This document shows positions 8,601 to 16,256 of a stretch of DNA of 49,010 nt, piece by piece. This DNA comes from Pseudomonadota bacterium (GTDB taxonomy: Bacteria; Desulfobacterota; Desulfobacteria; Desulfobacterales; Desulfolunaceae): contig JAHIRD010000167.1 in the NCBI GenBank assembly GCA_018818835.1, positions 1 through 49,010 on the forward strand, read 5' to 3'. The notes under the pieces were generated by a model, which was given only the letters and a program-made list of their open reading frames with translations, searched no databases and was not told the origin of the DNA. Position 1 is the stretch's first letter. Each line of letters opens with the position of its first letter. The translations under genes were made by a program, and so were the position numbers.

Positions 8601-10157
8601 CCTGAAATAATTATAAAGAAGCTGGTTCTGTTCCGACAAAACAGCATGGGGGGAATCATTTCCCATGGAGCCCACCGGTTCCTGGCCTTCTGAGGCCATG
8701 GGACCCAAAATCATGTCCAGATCTTCCCGGGTATACCCGAACAGTTTTTGCTGTTTCATCAGGTTTTCCGAATCAGGCACCACTGGGGCCACATCGCCGT
8801 AAAAGCCCCGCAGCGCAATCCTGTTTTCTTCCACCCACCGTCGATACGGTTGTTTTCTTGCGCAGTTGGATTTGACTTCTCCGTTTTTCATCACCCGTTT
8901 TTTGTCAAAATCCACCAGAATGATTTCACCGGGCCTCAAAGCTCCTTTTTCCAGAACATCCTCCGGAGCGATGGTCAACACTCCGGTTTCGGAACCGAAC
9001 ACAATCATTCCGTTTTTGGTGATGGTGTAACGTGCTGGCCGAAGTCCGTTCCTGTCCAATAGAGCACCTGTAAGACTCCCATTTGAAAAAGCCAGGGCAG
9101 CAGGCCCGTCCCAGGGCTCCATCATGCCGGAATGGTACTCGAAAAAGCCCTTGAGATCTGGTCCCATGGGGTATTTCACACCCCAGGCTTCAGGTACCAT
9201 CATCAGCATGGCATGATCAATACTCCTGCCGCCATTGACAAGAAGTTCCAGGGTATTGTCCATGCTTGAGCTGTCACTTCCCTTTTCCCGGATCACCGGC
9301 AGAACCTTGGCCATGTCATGGCCGAACAAATCTGATTTCAATGCCGCTTCACGGGATTTGACATGGTTCACATTACCCTTGAGGGTATTGATCTCTCCAT
9401 TATGGGCAAGATAGCGAAACGGCTGGGCAAGTTCCCAGGAGGGAAAGGTGTTGGTGCTGTATCTCTGATGAACCAGAGCCACGGCACTTTTCATAGCTGG
9501 ATCTGAAAGATCCGGATAGAAATCAGGAAGCTGTGGGGCCGTAAAAAGGCCCTTGTACACCATGGTTTTGCAGGACAGGCTGGAGATATAAAAACAACCC
9601 TCTGTGATGGCAATGGTATCGACGGCTTTTTCAATCATCCTGCGGGTGATATAAAGTTTCCGCTCAAAGGTGTTTCCGGTCAAGGTCTTCCCATGGACAA
9701 AAAACTGCATGACTTCAGGGCGTTTCAACAAAGCCTGGCCTGAAATGGCCGAAATATTAACAGGAACATCCCGCCATCCCAGGAAACCGAGTCCTTCCTG
9801 GACAACTGTTTTTTCAACTAAATCCATGCAGCGTTTCTTCACCTTGTTGTCCCTGGGCATAAACACCATGGCCACACCATAGCTGCCAGGTTCCGGACAT
9901 GTAATCCCAAGGGGCGGACACACCTTATCAAAAAACTCATCCGGTATCTGGAATAAAATCCCTGCACCGTCTCCTGTGGATTGATCGCCCCCAACGGCTC
10001 CTCGGTGCATCAGATTCTTGAGAATTTCAATGCCGTTTAGGATCACCTCATGGGTACGGGTTCCATCAATGTTCGCCGTAAAGCCCACCCCGCAATTGTC
10101 ATGCTCATGTGACGGGTGGTATAAGCCCTGGGGATGGGGCATGGAAAAACGTGTCAT
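5616..10157 (-). CDS. gltB: Glutamate synthase large subunit
   Basis: The alpha subunit of bacterial glutamate synthase (ammonia assimilation, cytoplasm), 1513 residues, normal for the family. The class II glutaminase domain begins after a short propeptide; Cys22 in HDNCGVGF is the expected N-terminal nucleophile after cleavage. The central domain is followed by the FMN synthase domain, with GQLPGHKVNDEIARVRHSTP and the loop SGSDGGTGASP. The 3Fe-4S cysteines are Cys1128, 1134 and 1139 in GCVMMRKCHKNTCPVG. The C-terminal beta-helix (GXXGXXG repeats such as GATSGEVYLYGKAGERFAIRN) is complete. AAGGA lies about ten bases upstream of the ATG. No sigma-54 or riboswitch-like control region could be recognised in front of it. 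Confidence 0.97.
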   Translation of the reverse strand: MTRFSMPHPQGLYHPSHEHDNCGVGFTANIDGTRTHEVILNGIEILKNLMHRGAVGGDQSTGDGAGILFQIPDEFFDKVCPPLGITCPEPGSYGVAMVFMPRDNKVKKRCMDLVEKTVVQEGLGFLGWRDVPVNISAISGQALLKRPEVMQFFVHGKTLTGNTFERKLYITRRMIEKAVDTIAITEGCFYISSLSCKTMVYKGLFTAPQLPDFYPDLSDPAMKSAVALVHQRYSTNTFPSWELAQPFRYLAHNGEINTLKGNVNHVKSREAALKSDLFGHDMAKVLPVIREKGSDSSSMDNTLELLVNGGRSIDHAMLMMVPEAWGVKYPMGPDLKGFFEYHSGMMEPWDGPAALAFSNGSLTGALLDRNGLRPARYTITKNGMIVFGSETGVLTIAPEDVLEKGALRPGEIILVDFDKKRVMKNGEVKSNCARKQPYRRWVEENRIALRGFYGDVAPVVPDSENLMKQQKLFGYTREDLDMILGPMASEGQEPVGSMGNDSPHAVLSEQNQLLYNYFRQLFAQVTNPPIDPVREELVMSLMTYIGNPGNILSEIPQNSRLIKLRHPILSNEDLKMLKGLKLQDFRSSVIAMAFPAGGGGKDLEKALLALCEKCETALNNGNRVIILSDRNLPEGMAPIPALLAASAVNKHLVRIGQRTGAGIVIETGEAREVMHIALLLGYGSTAVNPYLAFETVADLSMKDRLPKKKDVTKAIENYIKSLGKGLLKVMSKMGISTLRSYRSAQVFQAVGLSRAVIDAYFTGTSSTIEGIGLEEIAQEANHRYNEAFKVIETQRSILPPGGYYRSRVDGERHLWTSRSISTLQHAVRTNNYDLYRDYAAMINDQSKKQSTLRGLFTFKYGKAIPLEDVEPASEIVKRFVTGAMSFGSISKEAHESIAIAMNRLKGKSNSGEGGEDPVRFIPLPNGDSKSSAIKQIASGRFGVTAEYLVNARELQIKIAQGAKPGEGGQLPGHKVNDEIARVRHSTPGVTLISPPPHHDIYSIEDLAQLIFDLKNVNPTAIVSVKLVAEAGVGTVAAGVAKAHADSVLISGSDGGTGASPISSIKHAGGPWEIGLSETQQTLILNGLRDRIRIQVDGQIKTGRDVIVGALLGAEEFGFATSILVTLGCVMMRKCHKNTCPVGIATQDPRLRELFNGKPEHVVNFLHMIAEEAREILAKLGFSHMDDIIGRSDLLSTDKAIDFWKVKGIDLSRIFYNPWATDPSVARRAIHAQPSDIDHVLDRDLIKRAAKALDSGKKVSMDIPVKNSFRTIGTMLSGEIARRYGDKGLPEDTITCNFTGCAGQSFGAFAARGLTMILEGEANDYLGKGLSGGKIIVKPQDTCTFNPSENIIAGNVLLYGATSGEVYLYGKAGERFAIRNSGALAVVEGVGDHGCEYMTGGRVVVLGETGINFGAGMSGGLAYVYDPGQKFDLRCNLEMVDLEIITDPEEAKDVKAMITRHYTYTKSGKAKDILDNWDKSLPCFVKVFPMEYRKVLGKMIREDIETERQEIQHG

Positions 10158-10521
10158 ATGCGTATATCCTTATCTTTTTTCCCTTAAGTATTCCAATCTA
10201 AAATTTCCGGCAATCACATTCACAGGCCAGGATACTTATCCTTTCATAAATTGTGCCGAAACCGGGCAACTTACTATAAAATTTCCAGTAACAAAAGTTT
10301 TTTTTAATTGATTATCGTTTAAAGGCCCGTAGTAAATATCTCGATGGGCTAACCCATTATAGGCCAATCCGGCTATTAATTGAGCAGTATAATATTTTTC
10401 CCCTGAAAAACCAAGGGATTATTATTGAGCTGCCTTGCCATGGGGCCGCAACCGCCAAGGATCACTTGCGCAAAGAATGAGCGTCCAGTGCATCCGTTTA
10501 TTGGGATTTAGTTCCTTCGGC
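10158..10521. other. Upstream region of gltBD, no gene seen
   Basis: AT-rich sequence without a recognisable reading frame. A gltB promoter must lie here on the minus strand, but I could not pick out convincing -35/-10 or GG-N10-GC boxes. Confidence 0.4.
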
Positions 10522-10797
10522 ATCGAAATCGGGATCGAAATTGATTTGCTCAGATCCATAGACCGCGGAGTCTTCTTGACACCACCCAGACCGGTGTAAG
10601 CCTCCCAGATTTCTTCTCGCTCCCAGGCTCCTGCCTGGGAGTGTATTCTGCATGGCTCCAGCCATGCTTGTGGAGGCAAGAGCCCCCGGATTGGCATTCC
10701 CAGGCAGGAGCCTGGGAACGAAGCGACATAGCATATTGAACGGCGATAGACATCACATTTTTCGTGTCAAAATGTCATTTTCGATCCCGATTTCGAT
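10522..10797. repeat. Perfect 19-bp inverted repeat flanking palindromic element A
   Basis: ATCGAAATCGGGATCGAAA at 10522-10540 has its exact inverted complement at 10779-10797. The two arms enclose about 238 bases that contain the composite palindromic repeat at 10616-10722. The arms extend into further GATTTC/GAAATC words. This could be a nested repeat or a non-autonomous element; no target-site duplication was identified. Confidence 0.6.
10616..10722 (+). repeat. Composite palindromic element, copy A (REPIN-like)
   Basis: A 107-bp element with four hairpins in order: hairpin 1 (CTCCCAGGC ... GCCTGGGAG), hairpin 2 (ATGGCT-CC-AGCCAT), hairpin 3 (GGAGGC-AAGA-GCC), hairpin 4 (TTCCCAGGC ... GCCTGGGAA). 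The left end reads CTCGCTCCC and the right end GGGAACGAA. The centre of hairpin 1 (CAGGCTCCTGCCTG) is the exact inverted complement of that of hairpin 4 (CAGGCAGGAGCCTG), so the whole element is also one large palindrome. Confidence 0.85.
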
Positions 10798-10844
10798 TTC
10801 GATTATCCCTACATCATTATGTTTTGTATGTACAAGCCATCAAC

Positions 10845-10878
10845 AAAAAAACCCCTGTCTGGCAGACAGGGGTTTTTA
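10845..10878. terminator. Bidirectional rho-independent terminator
   Basis: CCCCTGTCT (10852-10860) pairs with AGACAGGGG (10864-10872) around a GGC loop, flanked by an A-run on the left and a T-run on the right. It lies about 55 bases downstream of the minus-strand gene at 10932-11177 and should end its transcript. Confidence 0.85.
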
Positions 10879-10931
10879 AATTTACATCCTATTCAATGTC
10901 GGTTTTCCGCTTACAGAAGTCCAGCCCACAT

Positions 10932-11177
10932 TCAATCATTCAATGCATATACCAGGCGCTTACGACCCATCATGCCCACACCCAGAAGACTTGCACCAAG
11001 GAGAAACACAGAAAATGACTCAGTTACAAAATGGCCATTGTCAAATTCGGGTACAAAACCTACTATGGAACGTCCATTTTCGGGATCATAGCTGTTCCTG
11101 TTGTACTCAAGGGGTGTGGCCAGGGCTGTTCCCCATAGTAAAAAAAAGATGCTAACCGTTAATAAAATATTTTTCAT
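10932..11177 (-). CDS. Tiny secreted protein with PEP-CTERM-like tail
   Basis: An 81-residue precursor. Residues 1-20 are a signal peptide (MKNILLTVSIFFLLWGTALA). Only about 30 polar residues follow, and then comes a sorting-signal-like tail: TESFSV, the hydrophobic stretch FLLGASLLGVGMMG, and RKR near the end. This three-part layout is that of exosortase substrates, although the PEP or VPLP motif before the membrane stretch is degenerate (TES). The ATG at 11177 is preceded by GGGGGA. A TTG four codons upstream is less likely. A sigma-54-type promoter lies about 75-90 bases upstream and a terminator follows, so it is a single-gene unit. The exosortase locus is 7 kb away. Function unknown; it may be a surface-anchored structural peptide. 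Confidence 0.65.
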   Translation of the reverse strand: MKNILLTVSIFFLLWGTALATPLEYNRNSYDPENGRSIVGFVPEFDNGHFVTESFSVFLLGASLLGVGMMGRKRLVYALND

Positions 11178-11250
11178 GGGATCCCCCAATCATCTTCGTC
11201 ATCGTTATAAAAAATAAAATTTCGAAAGAACTGCCTTCATTTAGTTACAT

Positions 11251-11266
11251 TGCAATTTAAGTACCA
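11251..11266 (-). promoter_or_regulatory. Sigma-54 (RpoN) promoter for the PEP-CTERM-like gene
   Basis: On the minus strand it reads TGGTACTTAAATTGCA, with GG and GC exactly ten bases apart, against the consensus TGGCAC-N5-TTGCA. The predicted start, about twelve bases downstream, gives a leader of roughly 60 bases. RpoN control of PEP-CTERM genes through PrsK/PrsR is established in other bacteria; here it is inferred. Confidence 0.75.
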
Positions 11267-11624
11267 CACGCCATATCTTTTCATAACAAACCCCGTAGTC
11301 ATTGCCAGCCATTGCCCATCCCAAGGGCGAGGTCAGAAAAAGCTCTTTAATTTTATATAGTTGCACGTTGATAAATACAATAATCCCATATTACAGGGTC
11401 ACATTTCACCACAGACCCATGTGCCTCACAATCCGTCTCAATGTCTTTTTGTGTCTCACATTATCTGCTTTTAACTGTAATAAGGATATATCTTAAACCA
11501 AATCAGTCCTCTCAATCAGTCCTCATTGATGTGATATAAATCAATATCATTGAATCAGAGCCTTAAGAGACCGTTCATCTTCATTTTCGTTAAATTCTCG
11601 GATTTTCAATGATAGCATAATCCT
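11267..11624. other. Intergenic region between the PEP-CTERM-like gene and the AAA ATPase
   Basis: AT-rich, with no gene or clear hairpin. Any activator site for the sigma-54 promoter would be expected in the first 150 bases, but no obvious dyad was recognised. Confidence 0.4.
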
Positions 11625-12770
11625 ATGTTTATCCACAGACCTGACAGAATTAAAGCCATTGAAACTGCACTTGGCCGTTCTCCGGTGACAGCCTTGCTGG
11701 GGCCGAGACAGTGCGGTAAAACGACACTCGCAAGGGTGTTTGGGGAAAAATATACCTCTGAATTTTTCGACTTGGAATCCCCCCTTGATCTTCAACGGCT
11801 GACCAATCCTGAGATGATTTTATCATCCACACAAGGGCTCGTGATCATTGATGAAATTCAAACACGTCCAGATCTTTTTAATGTATTAAGGGTTCTTTCT
11901 GACAGACCCGGAAACACGACTAAATTTCTTATTCTCGGCAGCGCCTCCCCAGATAGTGTTAAAAACGTTTCAGAGACACTTGCCGGAAGATGTGAGTTTA
12001 TAGAACTATCTGGGTTCAATTTTTCCGAAACGGGTGTGGACAGCGTCCAGAGTCTCTGGCTTCGAGGTGGCTTCCCCCGGTCATTTCTGGCAGGATCGTT
12101 GGATGACAGTATTGCCTGGCGGGAAGGGTTTATCCGGACCTTTCTTGAGCGCGATATCCCCCAATTAGGCATCACTGTCCCTGCCATGGCAATGCGAAGA
12201 TTCTGGACAATGATTGCCCATTATCACGGGCAGACGCTCAACTCGGCTGAAATTGGCAGATCCCTGGGGCTTTCAGACAAAACAATCCGCTCTTATCTGG
12301 ATATTTTGACCGGAACCTATATGCTGCGGCAACTCCTCCCCTGGTTTGAAAATATAAGCAAACGGCAGGTCAAAGCCCCCAAGATATATATCAGAGACTC
12401 TGGCCTGTTTCACAGCCTTCTGACCACTGAAACCATGGAAAGCCTCATGGTCAATCCACGGCTCGGCGCATCGTGGGAAGGGTTTGCCCTTGAGCAGGTT
12501 ATCCATATTCTTGGCTTGACCGACATCTATTTCTGGTCGACATACAGTGGTGCGGAACTTGATCTTTTATTTTTTAAAAACGGAAAACGCTATGGCATTG
12601 AATTTAAATATAATGAATCTCCTAAGCTGACAAAATCAATGCGGGTTGCCTTTGGAGATCTCCGTCTTTCACATCTGTGGATTATCTATCCCGGCAGACA
12701 TGTCATTCCGGTTGAAGAGAACATGTCCATGCTTCCCTTGTCCAAAATCGGTATGCTCTCTGTTTTGTGA
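11625..12770 (+). CDS. AAA family ATPase with DUF4143 domain
   Basis: A 381-residue cytoplasmic protein. The N-terminal AAA domain has Walker A GPRQCGKT at residues 26-33 and Walker B LVIIDE at 72-77, followed by the sensor-like FLILGSAS segment. The C-terminal half matches DUF4143: helical segments including SLGLSDKTIRSYLDILTGTY and KAPKIYIRDSGLFHSLL, then the nuclease-like E-LDLLFFKNGKRYGIEFKYN block with acidic and Lys residues reminiscent of PD-(D/E)XK folds. This family is abundant in bacteria and archaea and of uncertain role. Full length. It lies alone with about 150 bases before the next gene, and a clear ribosome site is not visible. Confidence 0.88.
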   Translation: MFIHRPDRIKAIETALGRSPVTALLGPRQCGKTTLARVFGEKYTSEFFDLESPLDLQRLTNPEMILSSTQGLVIIDEIQTRPDLFNVLRVLSDRPGNTTKFLILGSASPDSVKNVSETLAGRCEFIELSGFNFSETGVDSVQSLWLRGGFPRSFLAGSLDDSIAWREGFIRTFLERDIPQLGITVPAMAMRRFWTMIAHYHGQTLNSAEIGRSLGLSDKTIRSYLDILTGTYMLRQLLPWFENISKRQVKAPKIYIRDSGLFHSLLTTETMESLMVNPRLGASWEGFALEQVIHILGLTDIYFWSTYSGAELDLLFFKNGKRYGIEFKYNESPKLTKSMRVAFGDLRLSHLWIIYPGRHVIPVEENMSMLPLSKIGMLSVL

Positions 12771-12922
12771 AGCATTCTGTCTGGTGGTTCCTGTCCGAAG
12801 GACGTCGTCCCCCAATGCATTCACATCAAACTCTAATCCAATGCTAAACATAAACTCATTCCCTGATAAGATGAAACATAATCATATTAACCAACGGGTG
12901 TTCCGGGGAGCAATGTAAAACA

Positions 12923-14866
12923 ATGATCAAAATGGATCTGCATGTGCATTCCAGTTTTTCCAAAAGGCCATCCCAGTGGCTACTCCAAAAAATCAACTGT
13001 CCTGAGAGTTTTACCCGCCCGATGCAGGTTTACCGCCTTGCCATGAACAAAGGGATGAGCCATGTGACCTTGACGGATCACAACACCATTCATGGGGCAC
13101 TTTCCATTGCCCATCTTCCTGGGGCGTTTATCAGCGAGGAAATCACCACCTATTTCCCCGAAGACGATTGCAAGATCCATGTTCTGGCCTACCGCATTAA
13201 CGAATCCCAGCATAAGGATATTCAAAAATGCAGACAAAATATTTATGACCTTGCAGAGTATCTGAAGCGTGAGACCATCGTCCATGCTGTTGCCCACCCC
13301 CTTTATGCGGTGAATGATCGGCTCACCTTGGATCATGTGGAAAAAATGATGCTTCTTTTCAAAAACTTCGAAATCAACGGATCACGTAATGCGAGGCAGA
13401 ACGAAATCCTGGAGATGGCACTTTCACGGGTGACGGAAAAGGATATGGACCGTCTTTCGGAAAAACACCGGATAACCCCGATTCATGGAGCGATATGGAA
13501 AAAGAATTTAGTGGGCGGTTCGGATGATCATAGCGGTCTTAACGTGGCCAGGACCTATACCCAGATTCCCGGGACCTCGTATCTTGACGAGGCGTTTCAA
13601 CTCATTCAGTCCAGCGGGGCCGAGGTGGTGGGGAAATCCTCAACGCCCCTGACCATGTCCCACAATCTATATGGCATTGCTTATCAGTTTTATTGTGACC
13701 GCTTTAAAATGTCCCCTTACGTTCAATGTGATCCGCTGCTGAAATTTCTCAACCGTTCGCTCAAGCCTGAGTCTGAAGATGAAAGTACTGTTATGTCGAG
13801 GATTTACAGTTTTTTGAGCTATCGCAAACGGCGAAGACAGGATGAGGAATCCGGCGATTCATTTACCGGGTTGATCCGCAGGGAATCGGAACGCTTGATG
13901 CAGGAACGGCCCGATATTATCACTATGGACGATGGGGATGTGGCCAACGATGAAGAACGGGGAAAGAAGTGGTTTGGTTTTGTCACCCATATATCCAACA
14001 AAGTTCTGTCCTCCACTGCAGACCGGATGTTGAACGCTTTTTCCGGTGCAAATCTTCCGGATATTTTCCATACCCTGGGATCGGTGGGTAGCCTTTATAC
14101 CCTGATGGCCCCTTATTTCGTGGCGTTTTCCCAGTTCACCAAAGACAAGGACGTGACCGATGACCTTAGACGGCAATTCTGCGGAAATGATTGCCCAGGG
14201 TTCTCACATAAAAAAACGGTCAACATGGCCCACTTTACCGACACGTATTACGACGTGAACGGAGTGGCACTGACTCTTCAGCATCAGGTCGCCGTGGCAT
14301 TGAAAAACAACAAAAACCTGACCATGATCACCTGTGATGAAAAAGACAGGCCGAACGGCCAGGGCATCGCCCATTTCAAACCCATCGGGGTTTTCGACAT
14401 GCCGGCCTACAACGGCCTTAAACTTTTTTATCCGCCGTTTCTCGAAATGCTGGATTATTGTTATCGCACGGGTTCCACCCATATCCATACAGCCACGCCC
14501 GGCCCCATTGGGCTTGCAGCCTTGGCCATTTCCAGGATATTGAAACTTCCCATTATCGGCACCTATCATACGGCCTTTCCTCAATACGCTCAGTATCTTA
14601 CCGGAGACGCCATGATCGAGGATCTGACCTGGAAGTATACCCTGTGGTACTACAATCAACTGGACTGGATTTACGTGTCGTCGAAAAATTCCAAACAAGA
14701 GTTGACGGAAAAGAGGATCAGGGCTGACAAAATCCGGGTGATTGAAAGGGGTGTTGATATCGGGGTTTTCAATCCCTCGAAACGAAACAGTTGTCTGACT
14801 GAGCGATATGGCATTAAAGATGGTATCACGGCGCTTTACGTAGTCAGTTTGAGGACTCTCTTGTAA
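12923..14866 (+). pseudogene. PHP-domain / glycosyltransferase family 4 fusion, C-terminally truncated
   Basis: 647 codons. The N-terminal PHP phosphoesterase domain shows the metal ligands MDLHVHSSFS (His7, His9), LTDHNTIHGA, HAVAHPLY and GGSDDHSG. A linker with charged residues follows. From about residue 432 there is the N-terminal Rossmann half of a GT4 glycosyltransferase (HFTDTYYDVNGVALTL, then TPGPIGLAALAISRILKLP, IIGTYHTAFPQY and IERGVDIGVFNP). The chain stops at ALYVVSLRTLL, exactly where homologues continue ALYVGR-S-EKN into the nucleotide-sugar binding domain. The donor-binding half is therefore missing, and the glycosyltransferase should be inactive although the PHP part could still fold. 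GGGGAG lies about a dozen bases before the ATG. A radical SAM gene, also truncated, follows after 12 bases. Confidence 0.75.
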
Positions 14867-14878
14867 AAGCAGGATAAT

Positions 14879-15359
14879 ATGATAAAATCATTGATAAAAC
14901 ACCGTATTCCTGGCCAGCTTGTGATCCAGTTCACCGACAGATGCAACGCAACATGCCCCCAGTGCGGAATGCGGGTGACCGAGGATTTCCCCAGATCCCA
15001 GCTTAAATCGGATCAGGTGACCAAACTGATTGACGCTGCGGTATCCAAGGGAATTCGCTCCTTGTCCTTTACGGGCGGCGAACCGTTTCTCAGAAAAGAT
15101 GAACTCATCCCCTTGATTCGCTATGCCGTGAATTCGGGGATTCCCTATGTCAGGATCGGACTACCTCGCCGAGTTTTATAAACGATACAGAAAGGGTTTC
15201 CAGGCGTTTTACAAGGCGGTGATTGATATGGGTTTCACCATCGTCAACAGCGGCTATCGGGGCCAGGATGACCTGGGCTCGTTTCCCGATCTGGATATCG
15301 CCACCTTAAAAACCCAGGAAAACTGCAAAGAATGCCATTGGTCCAAGAGCCCTGACTGA
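14879..15359 (+). pseudogene. Radical SAM protein remnant (internal deletion and frame change)
   Basis: Frame one (14879-15181, AGGA ahead of the ATG) gives the start of a radical SAM enzyme: CNATCPQC with Cys22, 26 and 29 for the 4Fe-4S cluster, then SLSFTGGEPFLRKDEL, as in SPASM-type and heme-d1-like enzymes. After GIPYVRIG it runs into an unrelated frame and stops. A second frame (15147-15359) carries what looks like the C-terminal tail of the same kind of protein, with YLAEFYKRYRKGFQAFYKAV and NCKECHW. The two frames join near 15150-15165, consistent with deletion of the central part of the gene. No functional enzyme is expected. Confidence 0.65.
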
Positions 15360-15772
15360 GGCCGGAAAGGATAAGGGGTCCAGGGGATCTGTGTTTGAGG
15401 CGGTTTCGTCGCCATCAAAGCAGCCGTCACCGTCTGTGTCCGGGTTGTCCGGTTGGGTTCCCAGTTGGTATTCGGAGAGATCGGTTGCCAGGCTGCAATC
15501 ATATCACTTTCATAGGCCCAGCCTTCTCCGTCTGGCGTGATTTTCAAGGCGTACAGCTTGGCCTGGGGGGCACCCCCCCATGTAATCGCCGTAGGCAGGA
15601 AGACTGCCTGCAACGATCCCAGCACACTGGGTCCCGTGGCCCACCGTGTCCATGGGATCGAAACCTGGCTTGGAGATGCCACAAAAAACAGAGTCATGAT
15701 CAGCATGATAACCGGCGCAGCATACTGTGTGATGAACAGGTGTATAGAGATTTTTCGTGTCATTGATTTCAT
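15360..15772 (-). pseudogene. Fragment of a secreted protein with calcium-repeat-like segment, frameshifted and truncated
   Basis: The ATG at 15772 (or 15763) starts a product with an uncleaved-looking hydrophobic N-terminus (YAAPVIMLIMTLFFVA), then about 70 residues containing TRWATGPSVLGSLQAVFLP and LYALKITPDGEGWAYES. After NTNWEPN the frame becomes Arg/Thr-rich nonsense, but the minus-one frame reads PDNPDTDGDGCFDGDETASN followed by TDPLDPL, a classic thrombospondin-type-3/dockerin-like calcium motif. One missing C in an AACC run near 15450 would explain it. The 3' end is lost at the junction with the radical SAM remnant near 15360. Full-length function unknown; either a decaying gene or, for the single base, a sequencing error. 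Confidence 0.6.
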
Positions 15773-15796
15773 GGAGTATCTTTTTCCCCCTTCACT

Positions 15797-15904
15797 TTCG
15801 TTCCCAGGCTCCAGCCTGGGAATGCCTTCCTGGAGGCTCTTGCCTCCTGTCTGCATGGCTGGAGCCATGGTGTATACACTCCCAGGCTGGAGCCTGGGAG
15901 CGAG
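15797..15904 (-). repeat. Composite palindromic element, copy B (REPIN-like, inverted)
   Basis: A full four-hairpin element in minus orientation. The left end is TTCGTTCCC, then come GGAGGC-TCTT-GCCTCC and ATGGCTGGAGCCAT, and the right end is GGGAGCGAG. The terminal hairpin centres CAGGCTCCAGCCTG and CAGGCTGGAGCCTG are exact inverted complements. It lies directly upstream of the truncated secreted-protein gene. Confidence 0.85.
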
Positions 15905-16063
15905 GACGGTGTTCCAGAGCCCGGGAGCGAGGACGGTGTTCCAGAGCCCGGGAGCGAGGACGGTGTTCCAGAGCCTGGGAGCGAGGACGGTGTTCCAGAG
16001 CCTGGGAGCGAGGACGGTGTTCCAGAGCCCGGGAGCGAGGACGGTGTTCCAGAGCCTGGGAGC
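15899..16063 (-). repeat. 27-bp tandem repeat, six copies, attached to the CTCGC end of element B
   Basis: Six consecutive units with a 27-base period, the marker GTTCCAGAGCC recurring at 15911, 15938 and so on to about 16046. Each unit contains the GGGAGCGAG element end plus ACGGTGTTCCAGAGCC. Copies differ mostly by CCC/CCT. Being a multiple of three, the array is open in several frames; no start or ribosome site supports translation. Confidence 0.9.
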
Positions 16064-16194
16064 GGGGAAAAAAATTTGAAACCGTTGGAACGTTACAGAT
16101 AAACGTTAGTGATCAATTCGTTTAGATCAATAATCAAGATTTAGCACTGATTTAGAATATGCCCGTATATGTTTCAAAATAGATTCACAATAAC

Positions 16195-16233
16195 AAAAAA
16201 GCCCGCCGGGATCTTTCCCGGCGGGTTTTTTTG
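16195..16233. terminator. Strong rho-independent terminator of the exopolysaccharide operon
   Basis: CCCGCCGGGA (16203-16212) pairs perfectly with TCCCGGCGGG (16217-16226) around a TCTT loop, with an A-run before and a T-run after. It sits 24 bases beyond the stop of the last exopolysaccharide gene on the minus strand. Confidence 0.93.
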
Positions 16234-16256
16234 TTGGATATTACGTTTGGGCGTGT

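Noticed and set aside
10210-10235. Possible sigma-54 promoter before gltB
   Set aside because: TGGCC and TTGCC are present on the minus strand, but the spacing between GG and GC is about fifteen bases.
15537-16079. 180-codon plus-strand frame containing ARTVFQSPG repeats
   Set aside because: It is antisense to the secreted-protein fragment, then reads through element B and its 27-bp array. No ribosome site and no conserved domain.
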